Source: Modestobacter altitudinis (GTDB taxonomy: Bacteria > Actinomycetota > Actinomycetes > Mycobacteriales > Geodermatophilaceae). From it: a stretch of DNA of 39,730 nucleotides. Below the pieces are notes generated by a model, which was given only the letters and a program-made list of their open reading frames with translations, was not told the DNA's origin and made no database searches. The stretch's first letter is position 1. Each line of letters opens with the position of its first letter. Below, piece by piece: positions 24,434 to 33,688 of the stretch. The stretch spans positions 1-39,730 of the forward strand of contig NZ_SJEW01000046.1 in assembly GCF_005930475.1 (NCBI RefSeq), given 5' to 3'. A program made the translations under genes and the position numbers.

Positions 24434-24925
24434 CTACCCATCAGCCGCGGGAGGCCCCGGACTGTTCCCGGGTGGCAGCACCAGCTCCCCGACCACCTCC
24501 CCGAACAGCTCCGCACCGGTCGGCCGGAAGCCCAGCCGCAGGTAGAAGCCCTCGGGGCCGTGCGGGTGCCGTTCCCACAGCACGGTGATCCGGTCGTTCC
24601 CGCGGCGCCGGGCCTCCTCGACCACCGCCTGGACGGCGAACCGGCCGACGCCCAGCCCCTGGGCGTCGGCGGCCACGTTGAGCCGCCAGATGCCGCAGCG
24701 GAACGCCTCGATCTCGTTGTCCGGGTCGAACGCCGCCATGACGAAGCCGAGCACCTCGTCGTCGGCACCGACCACCAGCCGGGGCCAGGCGACGTCCGGG
24801 CTGGCGTAGGCCTCGGCCAGCGAGACGGCGACGGGTGCCACGACGCCCTCCTGCTCCGGTCTCATCCGCAACCGGCAGGCGGCGTCGACGTTGTCCGGCG
24901 TGACGGTGGCCAGGCGCAGCTCCAT
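24434..24925 (-). CDS. GNAT-family N-acetyltransferase
   Basis: This 163-residue acetyltransferase has the acetyl-CoA loop in [18 protein letters not shown] and the family's C-terminal [15 protein letters not shown]. It resembles the group acetylating spermidine or amino sugars, but no substrate is clear. The ATG at 24925 begins the conserved [16 protein letters not shown] lies six bases upstream and there is no ribosome site, so it may be leaderless. hisH starts ten bases past its stop, so they could share a transcript. The gene lies between the hisB unit and hisH and is not a histidine gene by family. Confidence 0.85.
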   Translation of the reverse strand: MELRLATVTPDNVDAACRLRMRPEQEGVVAPVAVSLAEAYASPDVAWPRLVVGADDEVLGFVMAAFDPDNEIEAFRCGIWRLNVAADAQGLGVGRFAVQAVVEEARRRGNDRITVLWERHPHGPEGFYLRLGFRPTGAELFGEVVGELVLPPGNSPGPPAADG

Positions 24926-24983
24926 GCCGGGAGGATGCCGCACCGGTCCGACGGTCCAGGCCGGCCAGCCCTACAGTCCTACT

Positions 24984-25160
24984 TCAGACCAGGTAGAGGA
25001 CGCCGGCCACCGACGACAGCAGCGCCGCGACCAGCAAGACGACAGCGAAGGCGACCTGCGGGCCGGTACGCCCCTGGGTGTCGGAGTCGGCCTTGAAGAT
25101 GCTGTACGAGCCGCCGAGCAGGAACCCGCCGATGACGAGCAGTGCGACCCCGAAGGTCAC
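24984..25160 (-). CDS. 58-residue two-helix membrane protein coupled to hisB
   Basis: This very short gene starts with GTG overlapping the hisB stop (GTGA), which supports real translation. The product has two membrane helices (about 3-22 and 36-57) joined by a polar loop [14 protein letters not shown] small membrane protein between hisB and hisH is known in Streptomyces and other actinobacteria, so it is probably a conserved part of this cluster; its role is unknown. A helix-rich accessory to a histidine enzyme is only a guess. Confidence 0.75.
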   Translation of the reverse strand: MTFGVALLVIGGFLLGGSYSIFKADSDTQGRTGPQVAFAVVLLVAALLSSVAGVLYLV

Positions 25161-25768
25161 AGAGCTCCCTTCGTGGAGGGCACGTCGGGAACCCGCGGGT
25201 CCAGCGCGACGGCGGTGCGCAGCGCCCGGGCCAGGGCCTTGAACTGCCCCTCGACGATGTGGTGGGCGTCGCGGCCGGCGTAGAGCACCCGCACGTGCAG
25301 GCTGATCCGCGCGTTGAACGCGAAGGACTCGAGCACGTGCTTGGTCAGCGAGGTCGGGTAGTCCGGCCCGATCATCGGCGTCATGCCCTCGGGCTCGGCG
25401 TGCACGAAGTACGGCCGGCCGGACAGGTCGACGGCGGCCTGCACCAGCACCTCGTCCATCGGGATGGTGGCGTCGCCGTAGCGGGTGATGCCGCGCTTGT
25501 CGCCGAGCGCCTCGGCGAAGGCGTGCCCCAGCGCGATCGCGACGTCCTCGACGGTGTGGTGGGCGTCGATGTGCAGGTCGCCGTCGGCGTGCACGGTCAG
25601 GTCGATCCCGCTGTGCTTGGACAGTGCGGTGAGCATGTGGTCGTAGAAGCCGACCCCGGTGGCGACGTCGGCCTTGCCGGTGCCGTCGAGGTCGACCTCG
25701 ACGACCAGCTTGGTCTCGTTGGTCGCCCGCTCGACGCGTGCGGTGCGGTGCCCAGACAGAGCGGTCAT
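25157..25768 (-). CDS. hisB: Imidazoleglycerol-phosphate dehydratase
   Basis: Manganese enzyme that dehydrates imidazole glycerol phosphate to imidazole acetol phosphate. At 203 residues it is the monofunctional form, without the histidinol-phosphatase domain of enterobacteria. The metal ligands are in [14 protein letters not shown] and in [16 protein letters not shown], with the second repeat motif in [15 protein letters not shown]. The ATG overlaps the hisC stop by four bases, and its own stop overlaps the 58-residue membrane protein gene, so hisD-hisC-hisB-orf58 is one coupled operon. Confidence 0.96.
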   Translation of the reverse strand: MTALSGHRTARVERATNETKLVVEVDLDGTGKADVATGVGFYDHMLTALSKHSGIDLTVHADGDLHIDAHHTVEDVAIALGHAFAEALGDKRGITRYGDATIPMDEVLVQAAVDLSGRPYFVHAEPEGMTPMIGPDYPTSLTKHVLESFAFNARISLHVRVLYAGRDAHHIVEGQFKALARALRTAVALDPRVPDVPSTKGAL

Positions 25769-26901
25769 GACGGTGATCCTCCCAGGCCCGGTGCCGGCGT
25801 CCCAGCCACCTCACCCAGCGCGGCGAGGAACGCATCGGTCTCCTCGGTCGTGCCGGCGGTCACCCGGAGCCAGCCGGGCAGTCCGACGTCGCGCACCAGC
25901 ACGCCGCGGTCCAGCAGCGCCTGCCAGGTGGTGGCGGCGTCGGCGAAGCAGCCGAACAGCACGAAGTTCGCGTCGCTGGGCACGCTGGTCAGCCCCAGCC
26001 CGGGCAGCGCGGCGACGATCCGGTCGCGTTCGGCCTTGACCGCGTCGACGGTCGCGAGCAGCTGCTCGGTGTGCGCCAGGGCGGTGCGCGCGGCGGCCTG
26101 GGTCAGCGAGCTGAGGTGGTAGGGCAGCCGCACGAGCTGGAGCGCGTCGACCACCGCGGGGTCCGCGGCCAGGTAGCCCAGCCGCAGCCCGGCCATGCCG
26201 AAGGCCTTGCTCATCGTCCGGCTGACGACCAACCGCGGGCGCCCGGGCAGCAGGGTCAGCGCCGACGGCGTGCCCGGCCGGGCGAACTCGGCGTACGCCT
26301 CGTCGACGACCAGCACGCCGGCGGTTGCCTCGTACAGCGCGGCGATCGTGTCGAGCTCGACCGCGGTGCCGGTCGGGTTGTTCGGGCTGGTCACGAAGAC
26401 GACGTCGGGCTGCACCTCGCCCACCTGCGCGGTGGCCTTCTCGCGGTCGATGGTGAAGTCGTCCCGGCGGTGGCCGTCGACCCAGGAGGTGCCGGTGCCG
26501 GCGCTGATGATCGGGTGCATCGAGTACGACGGGGTGAAGCCCAGCGCGGTGCGCCCGGCGCCGCCGAAGGTCTGCAGCACCTGCTGGAGCACCTCGTTGG
26601 ACCCGTTCGCGGCCCAGACCTGCTCCGGCGCGACCGGCTCACCGCTGCTGCGGGACAGGTACGCCGCCAGGTCCCGGCGCAGCGCCGTGGCGTCGCGGTC
26701 GGGGTAGCGGTTGAGCCCGGCCGCGGCGTCGGCGAGCGCCACCTGCAGGTCGGCGAGCAGCGCCGGCGGCAGCGGGTGCGGGTTCTCGTTGGTGTTGAGC
26801 GCGTACCGGACCGCCAGCTGCGGGGCACCGTAGGGCGTGCGGCCACGCAGCTCCGGCCGCAGCGGGAGCTCCTCCAGGCGGGTCCTGCGCGGCGCGGTCA
26901 T
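25765..26901 (-). CDS. hisC: Histidinol-phosphate aminotransferase
   Basis: PLP aminotransferase of fold type I that converts imidazole acetol phosphate and glutamate to histidinol phosphate. The 378-residue product has the PLP lysine Lys232 in [17 protein letters not shown], the conserved SPNNPTG at about 172-178, and VDEAYAEF around 199-206. The N-terminal LNTNENP is typical of HisC. The ATG overlaps the hisD stop by four bases (ATGA), and its stop overlaps hisB in the same way. It is complete. Confidence 0.96.
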   Translation of the reverse strand: MTAPRRTRLEELPLRPELRGRTPYGAPQLAVRYALNTNENPHPLPPALLADLQVALADAAAGLNRYPDRDATALRRDLAAYLSRSSGEPVAPEQVWAANGSNEVLQQVLQTFGGAGRTALGFTPSYSMHPIISAGTGTSWVDGHRRDDFTIDREKATAQVGEVQPDVVFVTSPNNPTGTAVELDTIAALYEATAGVLVVDEAYAEFARPGTPSALTLLPGRPRLVVSRTMSKAFGMAGLRLGYLAADPAVVDALQLVRLPYHLSSLTQAAARTALAHTEQLLATVDAVKAERDRIVAALPGLGLTSVPSDANFVLFGCFADAATTWQALLDRGVLVRDVGLPGWLRVTAGTTEETDAFLAALGEVAGTPAPGLGGSPS

Positions 26902-28202
26902 GCGCGCTGCCGGGCCCGGACGGCGGCGGCGTGCGCCGGCAGGTCCTCGGCGTTCGCCAGGGCGTCGACGTGCCCGGCGACCTCGGCGAGTGCCTGCTCG
27001 TCGTACTCCACGACGTGGATGCCGCGCAGGAACGACTGCACGCTCAACCCGCTGGAGTGCCGGGCGCACCCGCCGGTGGGCAGCACGTGGTTGGAGCCGG
27101 CGATGTAGTCGCCCAGCGAGACCGGCGCCCAGGGGCCGACGAAGACGGCGCCGGCGTTGCGCACCCGCATGGCCACCTCCCGCGCGTCCCGGGTCTGGAT
27201 CTCCAGGTGCTCGGCGGCGTAGGCGTCGACGACGGCCAGGCCGGCGTCCACGTCGTCGACCAGGACGACGCCGGACTGGGTGCCGCCCAGCGCGGTGAGG
27301 ATGCGGTCGCTGTGCTTGGTGGCGGCGACCTGCCCGGGCACCAGGTCCAGCACCGCGTCGGCGAGCTGCTCGCTGGTGGTCACCAGCACCGCGCCGGCCA
27401 GCGGGTCGTGCTCGGCCTGGCTGATCAGGTCCGCGGCCACGTGCACGGGGTCGGCGGTGTCGTCGGCCAGCACGGCCACCTCGGTCGGCCCGGCCTCCGA
27501 GTCGATCCCGATCAGGCCGCGGAGCAGCCGCTTGGCCGCGGTCGTGTAGACGTTGCCGGGGCCGGTGACCAGGTCCACCGGGACGCACGGCCCGGCGCCG
27601 TAGCCGAACACGGCGATGGCCTGCGCCCCGCCGACGGCGTAGACCTCGGTGACGCCGAGCAGCGCGCAGGCGGCCAGCACACCCGGGTCGGGCAGCCCGC
27701 CGTTGTCCCGCTGCGGAGGGCTGGCGACGGCGATGGACTCGACCCCGGCCAGCTGCGCGGGGACGACGTTCATCACCACGGAGCTCAGCAGCGGCGCGAG
27801 GCCGCCCGGCACGTAGAGGCCGACCCGCCGGACCGGCACCCACCGCTCGGTGACCCGGCCACCGCGGACCACGTCGGTGGTCACGTCGGTGCGGCGCTGG
27901 TCGGCGTGCACCCTGCGGACGCGGGCGATCGACTCCTCGAGGGCGGCGCGCACCGCCGGGTCGATGGTGGCCAGCGCCTCGTCGAGCGCGGCCTGGGTCA
28001 CGGCGATCTCCGGGACGTCGACGCCGTCGAGCCGGGCGGTGATCTCGCGGACCGCCTGCGCGCCGCGGAGCCGGACGTCCTCGCAGATCGGGCGGACGAC
28101 GGCCAGCACCGAGTCGATGTCGGTGGCGGCCCGGGGCAGCAGCTGCGCGAGCTCACGCGGCCCGGGCAGCGCGGACCCTCGCAGGTCGATGCGGGACAGC
28201 AC
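26898..28202 (-). CDS. hisD: Histidinol dehydrogenase
   Basis: Zinc and NAD enzyme that oxidises histidinol to histidine in two steps, the last of the pathway. The 434-residue protein carries [26 protein letters not shown], the catalytic AEHLEIQT and [11 protein letters not shown] chose the GTG at 28202 because GGAGG lies six bases upstream; longer starts are not supported. TACCGT at 28237-28242 fits a -10, leaving about 30 nt of leader with no run of His codons, so no classical attenuator is seen. It heads the hisDCB operon and diverges from the LON-domain gene. Confidence 0.96.
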   Translation of the reverse strand: MLSRIDLRGSALPGPRELAQLLPRAATDIDSVLAVVRPICEDVRLRGAQAVREITARLDGVDVPEIAVTQAALDEALATIDPAVRAALEESIARVRRVHADQRRTDVTTDVVRGGRVTERWVPVRRVGLYVPGGLAPLLSSVVMNVVPAQLAGVESIAVASPPQRDNGGLPDPGVLAACALLGVTEVYAVGGAQAIAVFGYGAGPCVPVDLVTGPGNVYTTAAKRLLRGLIGIDSEAGPTEVAVLADDTADPVHVAADLISQAEHDPLAGAVLVTTSEQLADAVLDLVPGQVAATKHSDRILTALGGTQSGVVLVDDVDAGLAVVDAYAAEHLEIQTRDAREVAMRVRNAGAVFVGPWAPVSLGDYIAGSNHVLPTGGCARHSSGLSVQSFLRGIHVVEYDEQALAEVAGHVDALANAEDLPAHAAAVRARQRA

Positions 28203-28236
28203 GGAGCACCTCCGGGTACGAGCGGGAGAACACCCC

Positions 28237-28242
28237 ACGGTA
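28237..28242 (-). promoter_or_regulatory. -10 box of hisD
   Basis: TACCGT on the minus strand lies 34 bases before the GTG start, whose GGAGG ribosome site is in the leader. It would drive hisD-hisC-hisB-orf58. Confidence 0.35.
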
Positions 28243-28272
28243 GACGCCCGGGTGGTCCGCCCTCGCTGCCCG

Positions 28273-28278
28273 TAGGCT
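28273..28278 (+). promoter_or_regulatory. -10 box of the LON-domain gene, leaderless type
   Basis: TAGGCT, exactly six bases before the GTG at 28285, with no ribosome site between. The box sequence and spacing are the same as at priA. Confidence 0.5.
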
Positions 28279-28284
28279 CCCGGC

Positions 28285-29199
28285 GTGGGCGAGGCGGAGA
28301 GAACCGGTGGTCAGGAGGTCATCCCGCTGTTCCCGCTGGAGACCCCGCTGTTCCCGGGGGTCGTGCTCCCGCTGCACGTCTTCGAGCCGCGCTACCGCCG
28401 GCTGGTGGCCGACCTCACCGCCATCCCCGACGGCGCCCAGCGCCGGTTCGGGGTGGTCGCGATCCGGCAGGGCTGGGAGGTCGAGCACGTCGCGCCCGCC
28501 GAGGCGCTCTACGACGTGGGCTGCACCGCGGCGCTGCGGATGGTCGCTCCGCAGCGGGACGGCGGTTACCGGGTGGCGGCGGTGGGCGCCGACCGGTTCC
28601 GGCTGCTCGACGTGCTGCTGCCGACCCGGGGCGCAGAGGACGACGAGGTCGGCGAACCGCCCTACCTGCGGGGGCTGGTCGAGTGGCTCGCCGAGGAGGA
28701 GGCCGCCGAGGAGGCGGCCGGGGACGTCGACGGGCTGACCGGCGCCGGGACCACGGCCGGGGTGGTCCCCGACGACGTGGCGAGCGACGTGGCCCAGGGT
28801 TCCCTCGGCCTGCTCGCCGAGAACGTGCGCGACCTGTTCGCCCGGTACGTGGCCGACGTGGCCGTGCGCCAGAGCGGTGCCCCGGAGGGGCTGCCCGACG
28901 AGGTGCTCGACGCGCTCTCCCCCGACGACCTGCCCGACGACGACGCCGCCGGTGAGGTGGCGGCCACGGCGGCGCTGCTGCGCGAGGTGAGCGACGACGC
29001 CCGCGGGCTGTCCTACCTGGTCGCGTCCTCGGCGCTGCTCACCACCGAGGACCGGCAGGCGCTGCTGGCCGAGTCCGCCACCCGCCGGCGACTGGCTCTG
29101 GAGTCCCGGCTGCTGCGGCGTGAGCTGACCCTGCTCCGCGCGCTGGGCGCGGTGCCGGTCCCGCTCCGGGAGTTCGCCACCCCGATGACCGCCAACTGA
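28285..29199 (+). CDS. LON peptidase substrate-binding-domain protein
   Basis: This 304-residue protein starts with the Lon N-terminal (LAN) fold: [19 protein letters not shown], then [11 protein letters not shown]. There is no AAA ATPase and no Ser-Lys protease domain. The middle is acidic and low in complexity ([13 protein letters not shown]), and the C-terminal half is helical. Such stand-alone proteins may act as adaptors or bind small ligands; the role here is unknown. The GTG start has TAGGCT six bases upstream. It diverges from hisD and converges on the DUF2567-like gene; palindromic hairpins lie between. Confidence 0.85.
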   Translation: MGEAERTGGQEVIPLFPLETPLFPGVVLPLHVFEPRYRRLVADLTAIPDGAQRRFGVVAIRQGWEVEHVAPAEALYDVGCTAALRMVAPQRDGGYRVAAVGADRFRLLDVLLPTRGAEDDEVGEPPYLRGLVEWLAEEEAAEEAAGDVDGLTGAGTTAGVVPDDVASDVAQGSLGLLAENVRDLFARYVADVAVRQSGAPEGLPDEVLDALSPDDLPDDDAAGEVAATAALLREVSDDARGLSYLVASSALLTTEDRQALLAESATRRRLALESRLLRRELTLLRALGAVPVPLREFATPMTAN

Positions 29200-29203
29200 C
29201 GAA

Positions 29204-29275
29204 GGACCTCCTCGCCCCTGGCCCCGTCCCGAGGCTCGCCCCGAGCGCGCGAGGGATGAGGAGGACGGGGTCCTC
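29204..29275. terminator. Bidirectional hairpin between convergent genes
   Basis: CCCCGTCC (29222-29229) pairs with GGACGGGG (29263-29270), and inside it GCTCG-CCC-CGAGC (29234-29246) makes a second stem. The outer bases continue partial pairing (GGACC with GGTCC). It lies five bases past the LON-domain stop. Confidence 0.55.
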
Positions 29276-29278
29276 CCA

Positions 29279-29305
29279 CTCGCGGCGGGCCCCTGCGAGG
29301 GGGCC
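29279..29305 (-). repeat. Palindromic element, partial copy 3 (after the DUF2567-like gene)
   Basis: GGCCCC (29288-29293) pairs with GGGGCC (29300-29305) right behind the stop of the leftward gene. Read on the minus strand, the segment closely matches the first half of the elements at 3356-3411 and 30059-30115, including the run CAGGGGCCCGCCGC, but lacks their second half. Confidence 0.45.
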
Positions 29306-29307
29306 GT

Positions 29308-29988
29308 TCAGGCGCGGGTCACGGGCGGCGGGACCGGCGGGAGCGGGGGTCGGCGCGGGAGGTCGGCCGGCTCGTCCTCGGTGCGGCCCAGGTCGTCGCG
29401 GGAGGTCAGCGCGGTGGCCACCAGGTAGATGAGGACGGCGACGAACGGCCCGACCGCCAGGGCTGCGGTGGCGCCGAGGGAGAGCGCGGTGGTGACCGTC
29501 CGGCCGACGTCGGCCAGCTCGGCCTTGGTCGGACCCGGTCCGGCCCACTGACCGAGCTGCCAGGCCACGACCCCCGCCGCCAGCATCCCGGTGGCCAGCG
29601 CGACCAGGGTCAGCGCCCCGCGGCGCCGCCGGCGCAGCCAGACCGCCAGCCCCGCCACCAGCCCCAGCGCGGCCAGGATGCACACGAACACCCCGTCGTC
29701 GGCCATGAAGAGCTCCGCGGACGGCGCCCGGCCGATGGGCTCGACGTCGTTCGCGGTGACCCGGTAGTCCGCCCGCGGGGCGAGCCAGGTCCACACCCCG
29801 CCGGCGAGCAGCCCGGCAACGGCCAGCGCGAGCACGGTGAGCAGCGCGCTGCGCAGGTCCTGGCGGCTGCCCCGCAGCCCAGGCACCCCGGCCCGCCGGG
29901 CCGGCTGCCACTGCGCCACCGGCCCGGTCGACACCGCCGGCGCGGGCGGGAACGGTGCCGCCGGGCCGGGCGGTCGTGCGTCGGTCAC
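29308..29988 (-). CDS. DUF2567-like membrane protein
   Basis: This 226-residue protein has a proline-rich cytoplasmic N-terminus (1-40), then helices around 47-67, 95-117, 124-146 and 165-193, and a proline-rich tail. The WTWLAPRADYRVTAND segment after the first helix, followed by AELFMADDGVF before the second, matches my memory of the DUF2567 actinobacterial family; the call is moderate. The GTG has GACACT six bases upstream and no Shine-Dalgarno. It lies downstream of dnaE on the same strand, behind a palindromic hairpin, so it is likely transcribed on its own. Function unknown. Confidence 0.6.
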   Translation of the reverse strand: MTDARPPGPAAPFPPAPAVSTGPVAQWQPARRAGVPGLRGSRQDLRSALLTVLALAVAGLLAGGVWTWLAPRADYRVTANDVEPIGRAPSAELFMADDGVFVCILAALGLVAGLAVWLRRRRRGALTLVALATGMLAAGVVAWQLGQWAGPGPTKAELADVGRTVTTALSLGATAALAVGPFVAVLIYLVATALTSRDDLGRTEDEPADLPRRPPLPPVPPPVTRA

Positions 29989-30058
29989 CGGCCCAGTGTC
30001 GCTGGCCCGGCTGTGCAACCGGCAACCACCCGACCCGCAGGCAGCGTGCCCACCGCCC

Positions 30059-30115
30059 GGCCCCTCTGCAGCGTCCCGCCGCGAACTCGCGCGTGGCGGG
30101 GGGCAGAGGGGCCCT
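30059..30115 (-). repeat. Palindromic hairpin element, copy 2 (after dnaE)
   Basis: GGCCCCTCTGC (30059-30069) and GCAGAGGGGCC (30103-30113) are perfect 11-bp inverted arms; inside them CCCGCC (30075-30080) pairs with GGCGGG (30095-30100). It begins about five bases past the dnaE stop. Closely related to the copy after trpC, in the same orientation relative to its gene. Confidence 0.75.
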
Positions 30116-30118
30116 TCG

Positions 30119-33100
30119 TCACAGCAGGGCGACGCTGGTGGGGCCGAGCAGCGCCTTGATGTCGCCCATCAGCGCGGTGCTCGGCCGGACCCGCAGGCCC
30201 TGGTCCAGCCGGAGCACGGTCTCCCGGCCGCCGTTGAGCAGCTTCAGCTGCACCTCGGTGGTGCCCGGGTGGCTGCCCAGCACCTCGCGCAGCCGCTCCA
30301 CGACCGGCGGCGTGCACCGGGCGGCGGGCAGCGAGACCAGCACCGGTCCGCGGGGCCCCTCCGTCAGCTCGGGGACGGTGACCTCGGAGGCGAACAGCGA
30401 CGGGGTGTCGTCCCGGCGGCTGATCCGCCCCTTGACCACGATGATCTGGTCCCGGACGACCTTCTCCGAGACCTCCGCCCAGGTCTTGGGGAAGAACAGC
30501 ACCTCCAGGCCCGCCTCGAGGTCCTCGAGCGTGGCGATCGCCCACGGGGCGCCCTGCTTGTTGGTGCGCGGCCCGACCGCGGTGAGGATGCCGGCGATGG
30601 TCACGTTCGCGCCGTCCTCGACTCCCCCGGCGAGGATCTCGGCCAGCGCGGTGTCCGCGTGCGAGGTGAGCACGTGCTCGACGCCGTGCAGCGGGTGGTC
30701 GGACACGTACAGGCCGAGCATGTCGCGCTCGAAGACCAACCGCTCGGACTTCGACCAGTCCGCGGTCGGGATCGGGATGTTCAGGGCGGCGTTCAGCGGG
30801 TCGCCGAGCCCACCATCGCCGTCCTCGTCACCGAAGCTGCCGAACAGGTCGAACTGTCCCTCGGCCTCCTTGCGCTTGAGGCTCATCGCGGAGTCGACGG
30901 CCTGCGCGTGGATCGCGGCGATGCCCTGCCGGGAGTGGCCGAGGGAGTCGAAGCCGCCGGCCTTGGCCAGGGACTCGATGACCTTCTTGTTGCAGGCCAC
31001 GGTGTCGATCTTGCGCATGAAGTCGGCGAAGTCCTTGAACGGGCCCTTCTCCTCACGCGCCTTGACGATCGAGGCGACGACGTTGTGCCCGACGTTGCGC
31101 ACCGAGGCCATCCCGAACCGGATGTCCCCGCCGACGGCGGTGAAGTCCCAGGAGGACTCGTTGACGTCCGGCGGCAGCACCTTGATGCCCATCCGGCGGC
31201 ACTCGGCCAGGTAGACCGGCCGGCGTTCCTTGTCGTCCTGGACGCTGGTGAGCAACCCGGCCATGTACTCGGCCGGGTAGTTGGCCTTGAGGTAGGCCGT
31301 CCAGTAGGAGACCAGCCCGTAGGCGGCCGAGTGCGCCTTGTTGAAGGCGTAGTCGGCGAACGGCACCAGGATGTCCCACAGCGTCTTCACCGCCGCGGCG
31401 GAGAAGCCGTTGGCCTTCATCCCGGCCTCGAAGCCGACGTACTCGGCGTCCAGGACCGACTTCTTCTTCTTGCCCATCGCCCGGCGCAGCAGGTCGGCCT
31501 TGCCGAGGGAGTACCCGGCGACCTTCTGCGCGATCGACATGACCTGCTCCTGGTACACGATCAGGCCGTAGGTGCCGCCCAGGATCTCCGCGAGCGGCTC
31601 GGCCAGCTCCGGGTGGATGGGCGTGATCTCCTGCTGGCCGTTCTTGCGCAGTGCGTAGTTGGTGTGCGAGTTCGCGCCCATCGGGCCCGGCCGGTAGAGC
31701 GCGCCGACCGCGGAGATGTCCTCGAAGTTGTCCGGGCGCATCAACCGCAGCAGCGAGCGCATCGGGCCGCCGTCGAACTGGAAGACGCCGAGGGTCTCGC
31801 CCCGGGCCAGCAACGCGTAGGTCGCCGGGTCGGTGAGGTCCTTGCTGATCTCGTCGAGGTCGACCGGCGCCTTGCCGTTGATGACGATGTTGCGCAGCGC
31901 GTCGTCGATGACGGTGAGGTTGCGCAGGCCCAGGAAGTCCATCTTGAGCAGGCCGAGCGTCTCGCAGGTCGGGTAGTCGAACTGCGTGATGATCGCGCCG
32001 TCGGCCTCGCGCCGCATGATCGGGATGCTGTCGATCAGCGGGTACCGGCCGATGATCACGCCGGCCGCGTGCACGCCCCACTGCCGCTTCAGGCCCTCGA
32101 GCTTGCGCGCCTGGTCGACGACCTCGGCCGCGCCCGGGTCGGACTCGTAGCGGGCCCGGAACTCGGCGGCCTCCTTGTAGCGGTCGTGCTTGGGATCGAA
32201 GATCCCCGACAGCGGGATGTCCTTGCCCATCACGCCCGGGGGCATGAGCTTGGTCAGCTCGTCGCCCACCGAGTAGGGGCGGTCGAGCACCCGGGCGGCG
32301 TCCTTGATCGCGGCCTTGGCCTTGATCGTGCCGTAGGTGACGATCTGGCTGACCCGCTCCTCGCCGTACTTCTGCGAGACGTACTGGATGACCTCGCCGC
32401 GGCGGCGGTCGTCGAAGTCGATGTCGACGTCGGGCATGGACACGCGCTCGGGGTTGAGGAACCGCTCGAAGAACAACCCGTGTGCCAGCGGGTCGAGGTC
32501 GGTGATGCCCATGACGTAGGCGGCCATCGAACCGGCGGCGGAGCCGCGGCCGGGGCCGACCCGGATGCCGTTGTCCTTGGCCCAGTTGATGAAGTCGGCG
32601 ACCACGAGGAAGTACCCCGGGAAGCCCATCTGGACGATGATCCCGACCTCGTAGTCGGCCTGCTTGCGCACCTTGTCGGGGATGCCACCGGGGTAGCGCT
32701 TGTGCAGCCCGAGCTCGACCTCCTTGATGAACCAGGAGGTCTCGTCCTCGCCCTCGGGCAGCGGGAACCGGGGCATGAGGTCGGCGCCCTCGGTGAACGT
32801 GACCTCACACTGCTCGGCGATCAGCAGCGTGTTGTCGCAGGCCTCGGGGTGCTCGCGGAACAGCGCCCGCATCTCGGCGGCGGACTTGAGGTAGTAGCCG
32901 TCGCCGTTGAACTTGAAGCGGTTGGTCTCGTTGAGCCGGGAGCCGGTCTGGATGCACAGCAGGGCGTCGTGCGCCTGCGCGTCCTCGCGGTGGGTGTAGT
33001 GCAGGTCGTTGGTGCCCAGCAGCGGGATGCCGAGGTCCGTGGCGATCTCCAGCAGCGCGGGCTTGGTCTTCTTCTCGATGGACAGCCCGTGGTCCATGAT

Positions 33101-33688
33101 CTCGGCGTAGAAGTTCTCCCGCCCGAAGATGTCCTGGAAGTCCGCCGCCGCCTGCCGGGCCCTGTCCACCTTGCCGGCGCGCAGCCACATGTTGACCTCA
33201 CCGGACGGGCAGCCGGTGGTGGCGATCAGGCCCTTCCCGTAGCGCTCCAGCAGGTCGCGGTCGAAGCGCGGCTTGCGGTACTGGCCCTCCAGGCTGGCCA
33301 GCGAGGAGATCCGGAAGAGGTTGTGCATCCCCTCGGTGGTCTTGGCCAGCAGCGTCATGTGCGTGTAGGCGGCCTTGCCGCGGTTGTTGCCCCCGTCGCC
33401 CTCCTCGTCGATCAGCTTGTCGCCGAAGTCGAACGGGGCGCGGTCGAACCGGGAGCCGGGCGTGTAGTACCCCTCCATGCCGATGATCGGCTTGACCCCG
33501 GCGGCGTTGGCCTGCTTGTAGAAGTCGTAGGCGCCGAACACGTTGCCGTGGTCGGTCATCGCCAGCGCCGGCATCCCCTCGGCAGCGGCGGCCTTGGTGA
33601 CCTCACCGAGCTTGGCCGCCCCGTCGAGCATCGAGTACTCGGTGTGCACGTGCAGGTGCACGAAGTTCTCTGGAGCCGGGGTGCTCAT
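30119..33688 (-). CDS. dnaE: DNA polymerase III alpha subunit
   Basis: Replicative polymerase of the C family. The 1189-residue protein has an N-terminal PHP domain starting HLHVHTEYSMLDGA (12-25) and DHGNVFGAYDFYK, whose metal residues suggest retained proofreading potential as known for mycobacterial DnaE1. The palm aspartates are in SMPDVDIDFDDRR around 414-426. The helix-hairpin-helix region follows VACNKKVIESLAKAGGFDSLG, and an OB fold lies near 1025-1085. Length fits DnaE1 rather than the shorter mutagenic DnaE2/ImuC. The ATG is followed by the family N-terminus; GAGGAG lies 11 bases upstream. lspA-rluD-dnaE order is conserved in actinobacteria. Confidence 0.97.
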   Translation of the reverse strand: MSTPAPENFVHLHVHTEYSMLDGAAKLGEVTKAAAAEGMPALAMTDHGNVFGAYDFYKQANAAGVKPIIGMEGYYTPGSRFDRAPFDFGDKLIDEEGDGGNNRGKAAYTHMTLLAKTTEGMHNLFRISSLASLEGQYRKPRFDRDLLERYGKGLIATTGCPSGEVNMWLRAGKVDRARQAAADFQDIFGRENFYAEIMDHGLSIEKKTKPALLEIATDLGIPLLGTNDLHYTHREDAQAHDALLCIQTGSRLNETNRFKFNGDGYYLKSAAEMRALFREHPEACDNTLLIAEQCEVTFTEGADLMPRFPLPEGEDETSWFIKEVELGLHKRYPGGIPDKVRKQADYEVGIIVQMGFPGYFLVVADFINWAKDNGIRVGPGRGSAAGSMAAYVMGITDLDPLAHGLFFERFLNPERVSMPDVDIDFDDRRRGEVIQYVSQKYGEERVSQIVTYGTIKAKAAIKDAARVLDRPYSVGDELTKLMPPGVMGKDIPLSGIFDPKHDRYKEAAEFRARYESDPGAAEVVDQARKLEGLKRQWGVHAAGVIIGRYPLIDSIPIMRREADGAIITQFDYPTCETLGLLKMDFLGLRNLTVIDDALRNIVINGKAPVDLDEISKDLTDPATYALLARGETLGVFQFDGGPMRSLLRLMRPDNFEDISAVGALYRPGPMGANSHTNYALRKNGQQEITPIHPELAEPLAEILGGTYGLIVYQEQVMSIAQKVAGYSLGKADLLRRAMGKKKKSVLDAEYVGFEAGMKANGFSAAAVKTLWDILVPFADYAFNKAHSAAYGLVSYWTAYLKANYPAEYMAGLLTSVQDDKERRPVYLAECRRMGIKVLPPDVNESSWDFTAVGGDIRFGMASVRNVGHNVVASIVKAREEKGPFKDFADFMRKIDTVACNKKVIESLAKAGGFDSLGHSRQGIAAIHAQAVDSAMSLKRKEAEGQFDLFGSFGDEDGDGGLGDPLNAALNIPIPTADWSKSERLVFERDMLGLYVSDHPLHGVEHVLTSHADTALAEILAGGVEDGANVTIAGILTAVGPRTNKQGAPWAIATLEDLEAGLEVLFFPKTWAEVSEKVVRDQIIVVKGRISRRDDTPSLFASEVTVPELTEGPRGPVLVSLPAARCTPPVVERLREVLGSHPGTTEVQLKLLNGGRETVLRLDQGLRVRPSTALMGDIKALLGPTSVALL

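Noticed and set aside
28203..28284. Histidine attenuator in the hisD leader
   Set aside because: No short ORF with a run of His codons and no competing stems were found in the short leader.
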